Program-made: the position numbers and the translations under genes
Part shown: in pieces, positions 18,744 to 28,966 of the stretch
Position numbering within the stretch: position 1 is the stretch's first letter
Layout: each line of letters starts with the position of its first letter
Notes under the pieces: generated by a model
What the model saw: only the letters and a program-made list of their open reading frames with translations
Databases searched by the model: none
What the model was told of the DNA's origin: nothing
NCBI RefSeq assembly: GCF_000820515.1
Contig: NZ_JXDG01000037.1
Span: forward strand, 1 to 64,000
Direction: 5' to 3'
Length of the DNA stretch: 64,000 bases
Source of the DNA: Pseudomonas batumici
GTDB lineage: Bacteria > Pseudomonadota > Gammaproteobacteria > Pseudomonadales > Pseudomonadaceae

Positions 18744-20737
18744 CAGCGCTTGTCCGCGATTTCGAGCATGGCTTCTTTCAGGAAGAAGTCCAGGGTGTTA
18801 CCGATGGTTTCGCTCATCTCGACGGTAGGCTCCCAGTTCAGCAGGCGCTTGGCGTTTTCGACGCTTGGTTTACGGTGCGAAACGTCCTGGTAGCCAGTGC
18901 CGTAGAACGCCTTGCTCTCCACTTCGCGGAAACCGGCGAACGGAGGGAAGTTGCTGCGCAGCGGGTGAGCTTCGAACTGACGCAGCAGTTCTTCGCCCAG
19001 CTGACGGATGCTGGCTTCGTTGTTCGGGCTACCGATGTTGATGACCTGGCCGTTGCAGCAGTCGTTCTCGTTGTCGACGATACGGGCCAGGGCCTCGATG
19101 CCATCGGCGATGTCGGTGAAGCAACGCTTCTGCTCGCCGCCGTCGAACAGACGGATCGGGGTACCTTCCACCAGGTTCAGGATCAGCTGGGTGATGGCAC
19201 GGGAGCTGCCGATACGAGCCGAATCCAGACGGTCCAGGCGTGGACCCATCCAGTTGAACGGACGGAACAGGGTGAAGTTCAGCTGGCCTTTGGCGCCGTA
19301 AGCCCAGATCACGCGGTCCAGCAACTGCTTGGATACCGAGTAGATCCAGCGCTGCTTGTTGATCGGGCCGACGATCAGGTTCGAGGTGTCTTCGTCGAAG
19401 TTCTCGTCCTGGCACATGCCGTAGACTTCGGAAGTCGACGGGAAGATCACGCGCTTGTTGTACTTGACGCAGTAGCGAACCAGTTTCAGGTTCTCTTCGA
19501 AGTCCAGTTCGAATACGCGCAGCGGGTTGCGGGTGTATTCGATCGGGGTGGCGATGGCCACCAGCGGCAGGACCACGTCGCACTTCTTGATGTGATATTC
19601 GATCCACTCGGAGTGGATGCTGATATCGCCTTCGACGAAGTGGAAGTTCGGGTGGCTGCGCAGGCGATCGATGGCGTCGGAGCCGATGTCCAGACCGTAG
19701 ACTTCGTATTTGTCGTCACGCAGCAGGCGCTCGGACAGGTGGTTACCGATGAAGCCGTTGACGCCCAGGATCAGTACGCGGGTACGACGTGGCTTGCGGC
19801 CCGACTCGGCGCCACGCAGGAAGGAGCCGTCAACCAGGCCCAGTTCGTTGGCCAGTTGCGGGCCGCTGAGGAACAGGCCGTTGTCGTTGCGCTGACCGGC
19901 GTTGATCACCAGGGAGTCTTCACCGCAGGCGATGCGCAGCGGATCGACGCTGATCACACGGCCAGGGGCCTGACCTTCGTTGCCCTTGACGACTTCGGCG
20001 CTCCAGATGATCAGCTTGTGCTCGCCCACGGCGCAGAACGCACCCGGGTAAGGCTGGGTCACGGCGCGAACCAGGTTGAACAGCTCTTCGGCAGGCTTTT
20101 TCCAGACCAGCTTGCCGTCAGCCGGGGTGCGGCGACCGAAATAAGTGGCCTTGGATTCGTCCTGGGCGGTTTCGCTCAGCTTGCCGGCGGCCAGTTGTGG
20201 CAGCGCTTCGTTCAGCAGGGCAGCGGCGCTTTCACGCAGCTTGGTGTGCAGGCTCAGGGCAGTGTCGGCACGCTCGATGGCGACGCGGTTCTGCGCCAGG
20301 ATGCCACCGGCATCGGCACGCTTGACCATGCGGTGCAGGGTCACGCCGGTCTCGGTTTCGCCGTTGACCAGCACCCAGTTGGCCGGTGCGCGACCGCGGT
20401 AGCGTGGCAGCAGGGAGCCGTGCAGGTTGAACGCGCCGTTCTTGGCGGTGGCCAGCAGCTCTTCGCTCAGTAGGTTGCGGTAGTAGAACGAGAAGATGTA
20501 GTCCGGGTTCAGCTTGGCGATGCGCTCGATCCACAGAGGGTGGTTGGCATCTTCCGGTGCATGCACCGTAATACCCTTGCGAGCACAGAGTTGGGCAACG
20601 GAACCGTAGAAGGCGTTCTCCTTCGGGTCGTCGGCATGGGTGAACACTGCGGCAATGTCATAACCTGCGGCGAGCAGGGACTCGATGCCGGTGCAACCAA
20701 TATCGTGATAGGCGAAGACGACAACTTTCGGATTCAT
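18743..20737 (-). CDS. arnA: Bifunctional UDP-glucuronate decarboxylase / UDP-Ara4N formyltransferase
   Basis: A 664-residue two-domain enzyme. The N-terminal formyltransferase (about 1-300) has Asn104, His106 in [12 protein letters not shown] and Asp142, matching the catalytic triad of E. coli ArnA. The C-terminal decarboxylase (from about 318) starts with the NAD-binding motif GVNGFIG (325-331) and has STSEVYG with the catalytic Glu. It oxidises and decarboxylates UDP-GlcA to UDP-Ara4O and later formylates UDP-Ara4N. The product UDP-Ara4O needs ArnB for transamination before the second reaction; arnB is not in this window. Confidence 0.96.
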   Translation of the reverse strand: MNPKVVVFAYHDIGCTGIESLLAAGYDIAAVFTHADDPKENAFYGSVAQLCARKGITVHAPEDANHPLWIERIAKLNPDYIFSFYYRNLLSEELLATAKNGAFNLHGSLLPRYRGRAPANWVLVNGETETGVTLHRMVKRADAGGILAQNRVAIERADTALSLHTKLRESAAALLNEALPQLAAGKLSETAQDESKATYFGRRTPADGKLVWKKPAEELFNLVRAVTQPYPGAFCAVGEHKLIIWSAEVVKGNEGQAPGRVISVDPLRIACGEDSLVINAGQRNDNGLFLSGPQLANELGLVDGSFLRGAESGRKPRRTRVLILGVNGFIGNHLSERLLRDDKYEVYGLDIGSDAIDRLRSHPNFHFVEGDISIHSEWIEYHIKKCDVVLPLVAIATPIEYTRNPLRVFELDFEENLKLVRYCVKYNKRVIFPSTSEVYGMCQDENFDEDTSNLIVGPINKQRWIYSVSKQLLDRVIWAYGAKGQLNFTLFRPFNWMGPRLDRLDSARIGSSRAITQLILNLVEGTPIRLFDGGEQKRCFTDIADGIEALARIVDNENDCCNGQVINIGSPNNEASIRQLGEELLRQFEAHPLRSNFPPFAGFREVESKAFYGTGYQDVSHRKPSVENAKRLLNWEPTVEMSETIGNTLDFFLKEAMLEIADKR

Positions 20738-21747
20738 GGTGCGACCTGATTGGCGGTAGTAGTAGAAGGGGTATCACCAGCAGCGCTGGCAGGAGAAGGC
20801 TGGCTACGCAGCACTTTCTCGATGAAGAAGCGCGGACGTGCACGCACGTCACTGTACATGCGGCCCAGGTATTCGCCCAGGAGCCCCATGCCGATGAACT
20901 GGCCGCCGGTGAAGACGAACAGGATAGCAAACAGCACGAACGAACCGTCACCGGCCCAGGCGGCGCCGAACATCAGGCGCAGCACCACCAGCAGGAAGGC
21001 GAACAGGGCGCCGAGGCCGGCCATGGTGAAACCGATGATGCTCAACAGCCGCAGGGGCGTGGTGGTCATGCAGGTGACCAGGTCGAACATCAGGTTGATC
21101 AGGCGCATCGGGCTGTATTTCGAGTCGCCGTGCTCGCGCTCGGCGTGCTGCACCAGCACTTCGGTGGTGTGCCGGGCAAAGCTGTTGGCCAGGATCGGGA
21201 TGAAGGTGCTGCGTTCGCGGCAGGCCAGCATCGCGTCGACGATGGTCCGGCGATAGGCACGCAACATGCAGCCGTAGTCGCTCATGGCGACGCCGGTGGA
21301 ACGTTGCACGGCCATGTTGATCAGGCGCGACGGCCAGCGGCGCAGGGCCGAGTCCTGGCGATTGTTACGCACGGTACCGACCACGTCGTAACCCAGCGCG
21401 GCCTGTTCCACCAGGCGCGGGATTTCTTCCGGCGGGTTTTGCAGGTCGGCATCCAGGGTGATGACCAGATCGCCCGTGGATTGCTCGAAGCCGGCCATGA
21501 TCGCGGCGTGCTGACCGTAGTTGCGGTTCAGGATCACGGCGATGACAGGGCTGCCTTCACGCTCGGCGGCTTCCTGAAGAAGGTCGGCAGAACGATCGCG
21601 GCTGCCGTCGTCGACCAGGATGATTTCGACATCCTGGGTCAGCTGCGAACAGGCGGCCTCGGTGCGGCGCAACAGTTCGGGCAGGCTCTGCTCTTCGTTA
21701 TAGACCGGGATAACGATCGACACGCGCTGGATTGGATAAGGTTTCAA
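20734..21747 (-). CDS. arnC: Undecaprenyl-phosphate 4-deoxy-4-formamido-L-arabinose transferase
   Basis: A 337-residue GT2 enzyme. It has the DPM1-like N-terminal domain ([18 protein letters not shown], then the metal-binding [11 protein letters not shown]) and two C-terminal membrane helices. It loads Ara4FN from UDP onto undecaprenyl phosphate. It is the first gene of the arn operon here, overlapping arnA by 4 bp. In most gamma-proteobacteria arnB comes first and arnC second, so the missing arnB is notable. Confidence 0.94.
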   Translation of the reverse strand: MKPYPIQRVSIVIPVYNEEQSLPELLRRTEAACSQLTQDVEIILVDDGSRDRSADLLQEAAEREGSPVIAVILNRNYGQHAAIMAGFEQSTGDLVITLDADLQNPPEEIPRLVEQAALGYDVVGTVRNNRQDSALRRWPSRLINMAVQRSTGVAMSDYGCMLRAYRRTIVDAMLACRERSTFIPILANSFARHTTEVLVQHAEREHGDSKYSPMRLINLMFDLVTCMTTTPLRLLSIIGFTMAGLGALFAFLLVVLRLMFGAAWAGDGSFVLFAILFVFTGGQFIGMGLLGEYLGRMYSDVRARPRFFIEKVLRSQPSPASAAGDTPSTTTANQVAP

Positions 21748-22142
21748 AGGCTTCTTTCCAGAAAGGTTTCAATGGTGCGGCGATGCTTCAAGCCAGCCGA
21801 TAGCATGCCGGACTCAACGCTCAGGCACAATGAACGATGCCTTTTATGCGGGCAAGCATAGAGGCAAGACCGTGGGATGATACAGGGGTAATAAAAAACA
21901 TGCGGCGATTTAAGCCTAAAAAAAACAAATGTCAAAGCTGCATAACAGCGTTATGTTCATGATTTTTATCAATTCCCTGGCACGGAGCGCGGGCTGGATT
22001 CTACGGTAAACGCCTAAATGTGAAAAGCCTATGAAGGCGAGATGAATGTCCTGTTCTTTTTGCCCGATGGACAGCCACGATTCAGGTAATCTGTGAAACA
22101 ACACAAGAGACTCGTATTCCAGTGCATGGAGCAGGGCCCCGG
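21748..22142. other. Divergent intergenic region between arnC and the MFS gene
   Basis: About 395 bp, AT-rich between 21880 and 21970, that should hold the arn promoter (-) and the promoter of the efflux genes (+). A small dyad CATAAC-agc-GTTATG lies at 21941-21955. A TTTAAGCCTAAA motif at about 21910 resembles part of a PmrA-type box, but the second half-site is poor. No arnB remnant or other gene was recognised. Confidence 0.5.
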
Positions 22143-23804
22143 ATGAACCACTATGCACCGCGCGACTGGCTGCCCCACGAGCGCCCCAGCCTGCCGGGAT
22201 CGCCGTCGACGCCGTTGCATTCCACGCCCAGGCGCTGGGCCTATGCCATGGTCGGACTGCTGGTGGCCCTGACCGGCGGGCTGGGCAACTCGCTGGTGAT
22301 CGCCAACCAGCCGTACCTGCAAGGCGCGCTGGGTGCGACCACGGCGGAGATGGCCTGGCTGCCGGCGGCCTACGTCATGACCAACGTCTCGATGAACCTG
22401 TTGCTGGTGAAGTTCCGCCAGCAGTTCGGCCTGCGGGCCTTTACCGAAGTGTTCCTGGTGCTCTATGCACTGGTGACCTTCGGCCATCTGTTCGTCAATG
22501 ACCTGAGTTCGGCGATTGCCGTGCGGGCGGCCCACGGCATGGTCGGGGCGGCCCTCAATTCCCTGGGGCTGTATTACATGATCCAGGCCTTCCCGGCGAA
22601 GTGGCGGCTCAAGGCCCTGGTACTGGGGCTGGGGACCTCGCAACTGGCGTTGCCCCTGGCGCGGCTGTTTTCCGAGGACCTGCTGCAGATCGCCGAGTGG
22701 CGTGGACTGTATCTGTTCGAGCTGGGACTGGCCCTGGCGGCGCTGGGCTGTGTGTGCCTGCTCAAGCTGCCGCCGGGCGATCGCTTCAAGACCTTTGAAA
22801 AACTCGACTTCCTGACCTTTGCGATCCTCGCCACCGGCGTGGCGCTGCTGTGTGCGGTGCTGTCCCTGGGGCGGATCGACTGGTGGCTGGAGGCGCCCTG
22901 GATCGGGATCGCCTCGGCGGCTTCCATCGTCCTGATCCTCGCCGGGCTTGCCATTGAACACAACCGCAGCAACCCGATGCTGATGACCCGCTGGCTAGGC
23001 AGCGGGGCGATGATCCGCCTGGGGCTGGCGGTGATCCTGATCCGCATGGTGCTGTCGGAGCAGTCCACCGGCGCGGTGGGGTTCCTCCAGGCCTTGAACA
23101 TGGGCAGTGAGCAGATGCGCAGCCTCTATGCCGTGATGCTGCTGGGCAGTATCGCCGGACTGGCGGTCAGTGCCCTGACCATTCACCCCGATCATCTGCT
23201 CAAGCCGTTGGTCATCTCCCTGGCGTTGATGGCGGTCGGCTCGTCCATGGACAGTTTCTCCAACAACCTGACGCGCCCGGCCAACATGTACGCCAGCCAG
23301 TTCCTGCTGGCCTTCGGCGGAACCTTTTTCCTCGGCCCGACCATGGCCCTGGGTACCCGCAACGTGATGACCAACCCGCGCAACCTGGTGAGCTTTTCGG
23401 TGTTGTTCGGGATCTGCAACAACCTCGGCGGCCTGATCGGCTCCGCCTTGCTGGGGACGTTCCAGGTGGCGCGGGAAAAATTTCACTCCAGCAGCATCGT
23501 CGAGCACCTGACCCTGATTGACCCGCAGGTTGCCGCACGCCTGCAAAGCGGCGGCGCGGCCTATGCGGGGGTGATCTTTGACCCGTCGGCACGTACCACC
23601 CAAGGCATGCAGTCGCTGGCCGCGTCCGCCACCCGGGAGGCCAACGTCCTGGCTTATAACGACGTCTTCATGCTGATCGCGGTGATCGCGGTATTGACCA
23701 TGCTGTGGATCTTCGCTCGCAGCCTGTGGTTGCTCAGCATGAACAAGAAGATTGCCCGCAACGCCCCGTCCTCCACTCCCACCAGCGGTGCCCCTTCACG
23801 ATGA
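22143..23804 (+). CDS. MFS efflux transporter, EmrB/DHA2-like
   Basis: About 553 residues with 12-14 hydrophobic helices spanning roughly residues 35-540. The first helices (YAMVGLLVALTGGLGNSLV, then MAWLPAAYVMTNVSMNLL) follow the DHA2 drug:H+ antiporter layout. A periplasmic fusion protein gene starts in its stop codon, as for EmrAB, so the pair probably pumps a toxic compound or an acid. No outer membrane partner is encoded nearby. ATG 22143 has a GGAG upstream; an earlier in-frame ATG at 22122 is less well placed. Confidence 0.85.
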   Translation: MNHYAPRDWLPHERPSLPGSPSTPLHSTPRRWAYAMVGLLVALTGGLGNSLVIANQPYLQGALGATTAEMAWLPAAYVMTNVSMNLLLVKFRQQFGLRAFTEVFLVLYALVTFGHLFVNDLSSAIAVRAAHGMVGAALNSLGLYYMIQAFPAKWRLKALVLGLGTSQLALPLARLFSEDLLQIAEWRGLYLFELGLALAALGCVCLLKLPPGDRFKTFEKLDFLTFAILATGVALLCAVLSLGRIDWWLEAPWIGIASAASIVLILAGLAIEHNRSNPMLMTRWLGSGAMIRLGLAVILIRMVLSEQSTGAVGFLQALNMGSEQMRSLYAVMLLGSIAGLAVSALTIHPDHLLKPLVISLALMAVGSSMDSFSNNLTRPANMYASQFLLAFGGTFFLGPTMALGTRNVMTNPRNLVSFSVLFGICNNLGGLIGSALLGTFQVAREKFHSSSIVEHLTLIDPQVAARLQSGGAAYAGVIFDPSARTTQGMQSLAASATREANVLAYNDVFMLIAVIAVLTMLWIFARSLWLLSMNKKIARNAPSSTPTSGAPSR

Positions 23805-24946
23805 GCCAACCTGCGACCACGACCAATGCCATTGCCGCCACCCCCGAAGGCGTCACCCCAGCCGGCGCCTCGTCCACCGAGCCGAGGTCCCTGGGGGTGC
23901 GGATCGTCTCTTCCCTGGGTTTTGCCGCCATTGCGATCATCGGCGTGTTGATCGTGCTGTATGCCTGGCAACTGCCGCCGTTCGGCAGCGCCATCGAAAG
24001 CACCGAGAACGCCCTGGTTCGCGGACAGGTGACGCTGATCGGTCCGCAGCTCAGCGGCTACGTCTTCGAGGTGCCGGTGCAGGACTTCCAGTTCGTCAAG
24101 GCCGGTGACCTGCTGGTGCGCCTCGATGACCGTATCTATAAGCAGAGACTGGACCAGGCGCTGGCCCAGCTCGCGGTGCAGAAGGCCGCCCTGGCGAACA
24201 ACCTGCAACAACGGCGCAGTGCCGAGGCGACCATCGTGCAGCGCCAGGCGGCCCTCGACAACAGCCGGGCCCAGGTGCTCAAGAGCAGCGCCGACCTCAA
24301 GCGCAACGAGGCGCTGATCGCCGATGGCTCGGTGTCCCGGCGCGAGCTGGACGTGACCCGCGCCGACCATGCCCAGACCGGCGCGGCGGAGGCCCAGGCC
24401 CGAGCGGCGCTGGATATCTCCCGCCAGGACCTGCAAACCGTGCTGGTCAACCGCGGTTCGCTGGAGGCGGCGGTGAGCAACGCCGAGGCGGCCGTGGAGC
24501 TGGCGCGGATCGACCTGTCGAATACCCGTATCACCGCTCCGCGGGATGGCCAGTTGGGTCAGATCGGGGTCCGGCTGGGGGCCTATGTGAACTCCGGCGC
24601 GCAGCTGATGGCCCTGGTGCCGGATCGGCACTGGGTGATTGCCAACATGAAGGAGACGCAGATGGCGGCGGTGCGCGAGGGGCAGGCGGCGACCTTTACC
24701 GTCGATGCGCTCAATCATCGTCGGTTCACCGGGCGGGTGCAGCGCATTGCCCCGGCGACCGGTTCGGAGTTCAGCCTGTTGCAGGCCGACAACGCCACCG
24801 GCAACTTCGTCAAGATCGCCCAGCGGGTGCCGGTGCGGATCATCGTGGACCCCGGGCAGGAAGAGCTCAATCGGCTGCGCCCGGGGATGTCGGTGGTGGT
24901 GAGTATCGATACCGCCAGCCAGGTCCAGCCCGTAGAGCCGGACTGA
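23801..24946 (+). CDS. HlyD/EmrA-type membrane fusion protein
   Basis: A 381-residue periplasmic adaptor with one N-terminal membrane helix (about residues 38-58), a biotinyl-lipoyl-like half-domain, a coiled-coil hairpin rich in Ala, Gln and Arg, and the family pattern IDLSNTRITAPRDGQLGQIGV. It would link the MFS pump to an outer membrane channel. It overlaps the MFS gene by 4 bp (ATGA). ATG 23801 is chosen for this coupling. Confidence 0.88.
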   Translation: MSQPATTTNAIAATPEGVTPAGASSTEPRSLGVRIVSSLGFAAIAIIGVLIVLYAWQLPPFGSAIESTENALVRGQVTLIGPQLSGYVFEVPVQDFQFVKAGDLLVRLDDRIYKQRLDQALAQLAVQKAALANNLQQRRSAEATIVQRQAALDNSRAQVLKSSADLKRNEALIADGSVSRRELDVTRADHAQTGAAEAQARAALDISRQDLQTVLVNRGSLEAAVSNAEAAVELARIDLSNTRITAPRDGQLGQIGVRLGAYVNSGAQLMALVPDRHWVIANMKETQMAAVREGQAATFTVDALNHRRFTGRVQRIAPATGSEFSLLQADNATGNFVKIAQRVPVRIIVDPGQEELNRLRPGMSVVVSIDTASQVQPVEPD

Positions 24947-25074
24947 CAGGCCAGGGCTCTCGAATCGGCGCTGGCGGCTCTCCATCATCGCCTTGCAACT
25001 GATCAGCGGTGAGGAAGGGGCGCTGCTCGGGCGCTATGGTGAATAGGCCGACCCTGCGATCCAGGTATCCATTC

Positions 25075-26427
25075 ATGGCTGACGGTTATCTTTCATTCAC
25101 CAATACCCCCTGGGGGCACTGGCTGGCCCGGACCCTGGGCCTGCCGCAACCCCTGCCGTTGCAACGCTATCGCCCGGGCCAGGCGGGCAACCTGCTCAAT
25201 CCGGTGGTGCTGGCGGCAGGACCCCAGGGCCGCCTGTCAGGCGAGTTGCAACGGATTTTCGCCGCCACCGACACCGTGGCCGCCGTACCCGCCCGCATCG
25301 ACGCACCCTCCACGGTCAAGGTCCGGGGGCTGGTGTTCGATGCCAGCGGCCTGGCTGACGTGCCGCAACTGGACGAGCTGTACCGCTTTTTCCACGCCAA
25401 TGTCCGGCGCCTGAGCGCCCACGGCCGGGTGCTGGTCCTCGGCACGCCGCCGGAACACTGCACGGACCTGGCCCATGCGGTGGCGCAGCGTGCGCTGGAG
25501 GGTTTCGTGCGCTCCCTGGGCAAGGAGCTGCGCAGGGCGATCACCGTGCAACTGCTGTATGTCCAACCCGGTGCCGAGACGGAAATGGACAGCAGCGTGC
25601 GCTTCTTTCTGTCCCGGCGTTCGGCCTATGTCTGCGGCCAGGTGGTACGGATCGCCGAGCCGGTGGACTTTCCCGGGGACATCCTCTGGGACAAGCCACT
25701 CACCGGGCGTCGCGCCCTGGTCACCGGGGCGTGTCGAGGTATCGGCCTGGCCATCGCCCAGGTGCTGGCGGGCGAAGGCGCCCAGGTTGTCTGCCTGGAT
25801 ATCCCCGCCGTGGAGGCGGAGTTGCAGTTGGTGGCGGCGTCCCTGGGGGGAACCGCGCTGGCCCTGGATATCACCGCGCCCGAGGCGGCCGAGCGGCTGC
25901 TGGCATTTGCCGGCGAGCAAGGCACCTTCGACATCGTCGTGCACAACGCCGGCATCACCCAGGACAAGACCCTGGCGAAAATGACCGAAGCCGCCTGGCG
26001 CAAGGTCATGGCGGTGAACCTGGAGGCGCCGTTGCGGCTGAGCACGGCCTTGCTGGAGGGGCAGGGGATCAATCCCGGCGGACGGATTATCGGGGTGTCG
26101 TCGATTGCCGGTATCGCCGGCAACCTGGGGCAGAGCAACTATGCCACTTCCAAGGCCGGGGTGATCGGCCTGGTGCAGGGCCTGGCACCTTTGGCGGCGC
26201 GCCGGCAGGTGACGATCAACGGCGTGGCGCCGGGGTTTATCGAGACGCAGATGACCGCGAAGATTCCGCTGCTGCTCCGTGAGGCGGGACGGCGGATGAA
26301 CTCGCTGGCCCAGGGCGGGCAGCCCGAAGACGTGGCGCAGGCCATTGCCTGGCTGGCGCATCCGGCCTCCGGCGGGATCAATGGGCAGGTGGTCCGCGTC
26401 TGCGGGCAAAGCCTGATGGGGGCCTGA
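25075..26427 (+). CDS. 3-oxoacyl-ACP reductase-like SDR with N-terminal extension
   Basis: A 450-residue protein. The C-terminal ~240 residues form a short-chain dehydrogenase: cofactor motif TGACRGIG, NAG at HNAGITQDK, catalytic Ser in SSIAG and YATSK. The N-terminal ~200 residues are a degenerate second Rossmann domain, the layout of 'high-molecular-weight FabG' proteins. It probably reduces 3-oxoacyl thioesters. The MaoC-type dehydratase gene begins right after its stop codon, and a thiolase follows, so the three likely act on the same acyl thioester intermediates. ATG 25075 fits the conserved family start. Confidence 0.85.
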   Translation: MADGYLSFTNTPWGHWLARTLGLPQPLPLQRYRPGQAGNLLNPVVLAAGPQGRLSGELQRIFAATDTVAAVPARIDAPSTVKVRGLVFDASGLADVPQLDELYRFFHANVRRLSAHGRVLVLGTPPEHCTDLAHAVAQRALEGFVRSLGKELRRAITVQLLYVQPGAETEMDSSVRFFLSRRSAYVCGQVVRIAEPVDFPGDILWDKPLTGRRALVTGACRGIGLAIAQVLAGEGAQVVCLDIPAVEAELQLVAASLGGTALALDITAPEAAERLLAFAGEQGTFDIVVHNAGITQDKTLAKMTEAAWRKVMAVNLEAPLRLSTALLEGQGINPGGRIIGVSSIAGIAGNLGQSNYATSKAGVIGLVQGLAPLAARRQVTINGVAPGFIETQMTAKIPLLLREAGRRMNSLAQGGQPEDVAQAIAWLAHPASGGINGQVVRVCGQSLMGA

Positions 26428-27324
26428 ATGATGAAGCCGGATTCCTCCATTCGCATCGTCGACCCGCCGCCTTCCGGCGTCCGCCTGCTCTGGGACGGTT
26501 TGTGCAGTTTGCGCAAGCCCCGGCTGGAGGGGCCACCACGATTGCCCGACGAGCACCTGGTCCGTCCGGCGGCGGAGCTGGCGTCCGTGGACATTGCCCG
26601 CTATGCCCGGGCCTGCGGTTTTCGCCCCGAGCACGGGGTGCCGTTGTCGTTTCCCCATACCCTGGCCTTTCCCTTGCACTTGCTGCTGCTGACCAGCCCG
26701 ACCTTTCCCTGGCCGGCCAGCGGCATGGTCCATCTGGCCAATCGCATTCGCCAGTACCAGCGCCTGGAGCCCGGGCAGGCCTTGCGCCTGGAGGTGCACT
26801 GCGAGCGTTGGGTGGCACACCCCAAGGGGCAGGCGGTACTGATCGTCACTCGGGCCAAAGGCGACGGCAGCCTGGCCTGGGAAAGCGAAAGCCTGTACCT
26901 GCGCCGTGGTGTCAACGCGCCCCTGGGCGAGCCTTGGCAGGGCGTATTGGACCTCGACGAGGCGGCCCTTGTGCGCACGCAGCGCTGGTCGTTGCCGGCG
27001 GACCTGGGACGGCGTTTTGCCCGGGTGTCCGGCGACCACAATCCGATCCACACCTCCTGGCTGGGGGCGCGCCTGTTCGGTTTTCCACGGGCCATCGCCC
27101 ATGGCATGTGGACCCTCGGCCGCGCGCTGGCGGCGCAGCAGCCGCCGCGGCCCCTGGAGGTCGCGCAGCTGACCTGCGAATTCAAGCTGCCGATTTTCCT
27201 GCCCGGCAGCGCCACGCTGTGGAATGTGCCGCCAACGGGCACGCGCCATGAATTCGAAGTACGCAACCTGACAGGGGACAAGCCGCATATGCGCGGACTC
27301 TTTATCGAGGGCGAACGACCATGA
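26428..27324 (+). CDS. MaoC-like hot-dog dehydratase
   Basis: A 298-residue protein with the MaoC/hydratase-2 motif near its C-terminal part: FARVSGDHNPIH followed by FGFPRAIAHGMWTLG, which carries the Asp and His of the hydratase active site. It would hydrate or dehydrate 3-hydroxyacyl thioesters. It starts directly after the SDR stop and overlaps the thiolase start by 4 bp. Confidence 0.85.
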   Translation: MMKPDSSIRIVDPPPSGVRLLWDGLCSLRKPRLEGPPRLPDEHLVRPAAELASVDIARYARACGFRPEHGVPLSFPHTLAFPLHLLLLTSPTFPWPASGMVHLANRIRQYQRLEPGQALRLEVHCERWVAHPKGQAVLIVTRAKGDGSLAWESESLYLRRGVNAPLGEPWQGVLDLDEAALVRTQRWSLPADLGRRFARVSGDHNPIHTSWLGARLFGFPRAIAHGMWTLGRALAAQQPPRPLEVAQLTCEFKLPIFLPGSATLWNVPPTGTRHEFEVRNLTGDKPHMRGLFIEGERP

Positions 27325-28619
27325 GTGCCTACAGCTTCAACCCGGCACCGGTGCGTCGGGTCGCGATCCTCGGCGGCAATCGGATTCCGTTTGCCCGCTC
27401 CAATACGGTCTACGTCCAGGACAGCAACCAGGACCTGCTGGTGGCTGCCTTGCAGGGCTTGATCGATCGCCACGGCCTTGAGGGCAAGCGCTTGGGGGAG
27501 TTCGCCGCGGGGGCGGTGATCAAGCATTCGCGGGATTTCAACCTGGCCCGCGAGTCGCTGCTGTCCACCACCCTGTCGCCGCAGACGCCGGCCTACGATG
27601 TGCAGCAAGCCTGCGGCACCGGTCTTGAAGCGGCATTGCTGGTGGCCAACAAGATTGCCCTGGGGCAGATTGACGTGGGGATTGCCGGCGGTGCCGATAC
27701 CACCTCGGACGCGCCTGTCGCGATCAACGAATCCCTGCGCCAGATCCTGTTACGGGCCAATCGGGCCAGGAGCCTGGGCGACAGGCTGCGCAGCCTGCTC
27801 GAGGTGCGTCCGTCGATGTTCCTCAAGCCGCTGCTGCCGCGCAACGGCGAACCGCGCACCGGGCTGTCCATGGGCGAACACTGCGAGGATATGGCCAAGC
27901 GCTGGCAGATCCGGCGACTGGCCCAGGACGAGCTGGCGCTGACCAGTCACCAGCGGCTCGATGCCGCCTACCAACGCGGTTTCTTCGATGACCTGATCAG
28001 CCCTTATCGCGGGTTGAAACGTGATAACAACCTGCGTGCCGATACCAGCCTGGAGAAACTGGCCGGTCTGGGGCCGGCCTACGACAAGCACAGCGGCACC
28101 CTGACCGCCGGCAACTCGACGCCGCTGACCGATGGCGCCTCGGTGGTCCTGCTGGCGAGCGAGGCGTGGGCGCAGGCGAACAACCTGCGGGTGCTGGCCT
28201 ACCTGCGTACCGGTGAAACGGCGGCGGTGAATTTCGTTGACGGCACCGAGGGGCTGCTGATGGCGCCGGCCTACGCCGTGCCGCGGATGCTGGCCCGCGA
28301 AGGCCTGACGTTGCAGGACTTTGACTTCTACGAGATCCACGAAGCCTTCGCCGCCCAGGTGCTCTGCACCCTCAAGGCCTGGGAAGACCCCGGCTATTGC
28401 CGCGAACGCCTCGGCCTGGACGCGGCGTTGGGCTCGATTGACCGCGGCAAGCTCAACGTCAATGGCGGCTCCCTGGCCTGCGGGCACCCGTTTGCCGCCA
28501 CGGGTGGGCGACTGCTGGCAAGCCTGGCCAAGGCGATCGACGAGCGCGGCCAGGGTCGCGGACTGATCTCCGTCTGTGCCGCCGGCGGGCTGGGGGTGAC
28601 CGCTATCGTTGAAAAATGA
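27321..28619 (+). CDS. Acetyl-CoA acetyltransferase (FadI-like thiolase)
   Basis: A 432-residue thiolase. Cys98 in QQACGTG is the acylated nucleophile, IHEAFAAQV and GGSLACGHPF carry the His residues, and SVCAAGGLGV holds the second catalytic Cys. The length resembles FadI/trifunctional-type thiolases. With the SDR and MaoC proteins it forms a small fatty acid module that could run in either direction; degradation is typical for thiolases. It overlaps maoC by 4 bp. Confidence 0.9.
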   Translation: MSAYSFNPAPVRRVAILGGNRIPFARSNTVYVQDSNQDLLVAALQGLIDRHGLEGKRLGEFAAGAVIKHSRDFNLARESLLSTTLSPQTPAYDVQQACGTGLEAALLVANKIALGQIDVGIAGGADTTSDAPVAINESLRQILLRANRARSLGDRLRSLLEVRPSMFLKPLLPRNGEPRTGLSMGEHCEDMAKRWQIRRLAQDELALTSHQRLDAAYQRGFFDDLISPYRGLKRDNNLRADTSLEKLAGLGPAYDKHSGTLTAGNSTPLTDGASVVLLASEAWAQANNLRVLAYLRTGETAAVNFVDGTEGLLMAPAYAVPRMLAREGLTLQDFDFYEIHEAFAAQVLCTLKAWEDPGYCRERLGLDAALGSIDRGKLNVNGGSLACGHPFAATGGRLLASLAKAIDERGQGRGLISVCAAGGLGVTAIVEK

Positions 28620-28966
28620 AACAACAAAATACGCAAGGAGCCGCCCAAGACCACTGTAGGCAAGGTACTACGCCGCGCCTGCGTGACCATTTGTCTCCTT
28701 AACAGGCGCTTTGCACGGAATTTCTTGTTATAAACACACTCCGATACGTCTCCACGGGACGGGCGCCAGAGCGTCTGTGCGGGCGTGTCGGACGTTTTTG
28801 CTGTCATTTCAGTTGCTGACTCGATAACTCGGCCTTAGACTGCCGCCCCTCGTAAATTGAGTGCCGGGTGGCGCTTGGAATGGACGGCGCCTTTCTGTGC
28901 ATCCCCTCAGGTGTTCAGAACGCTCCCTAATTCGCCTTAATGCACGTATTTTCTATAGAGAAATCA
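28620..28966 (+). other. Intergenic region and long leader before the dksA-like gene
   Basis: 347 bp without a recognisable gene. It holds a good sigma-70 type promoter (28813-28841) and a leader of about 120 nt with a GGCGC...GCGCC hairpin (28870-28891). Confidence 0.5.
28813..28841 (+). promoter_or_regulatory. Predicted sigma-70 promoter for the dksA-like gene
   Basis: TTGCTG (28813-28818), a 17-bp spacer, then TAGACT (28836-28841). It lies about 125 bp before the start codon, giving a long untranslated leader. Confidence 0.5.

Noticed and set aside
21905..21925. PmrA or PhoP box before arnC
   Set aside because: Only one half-site is recognisable (TTTAAG); the second is too poor for a confident call.
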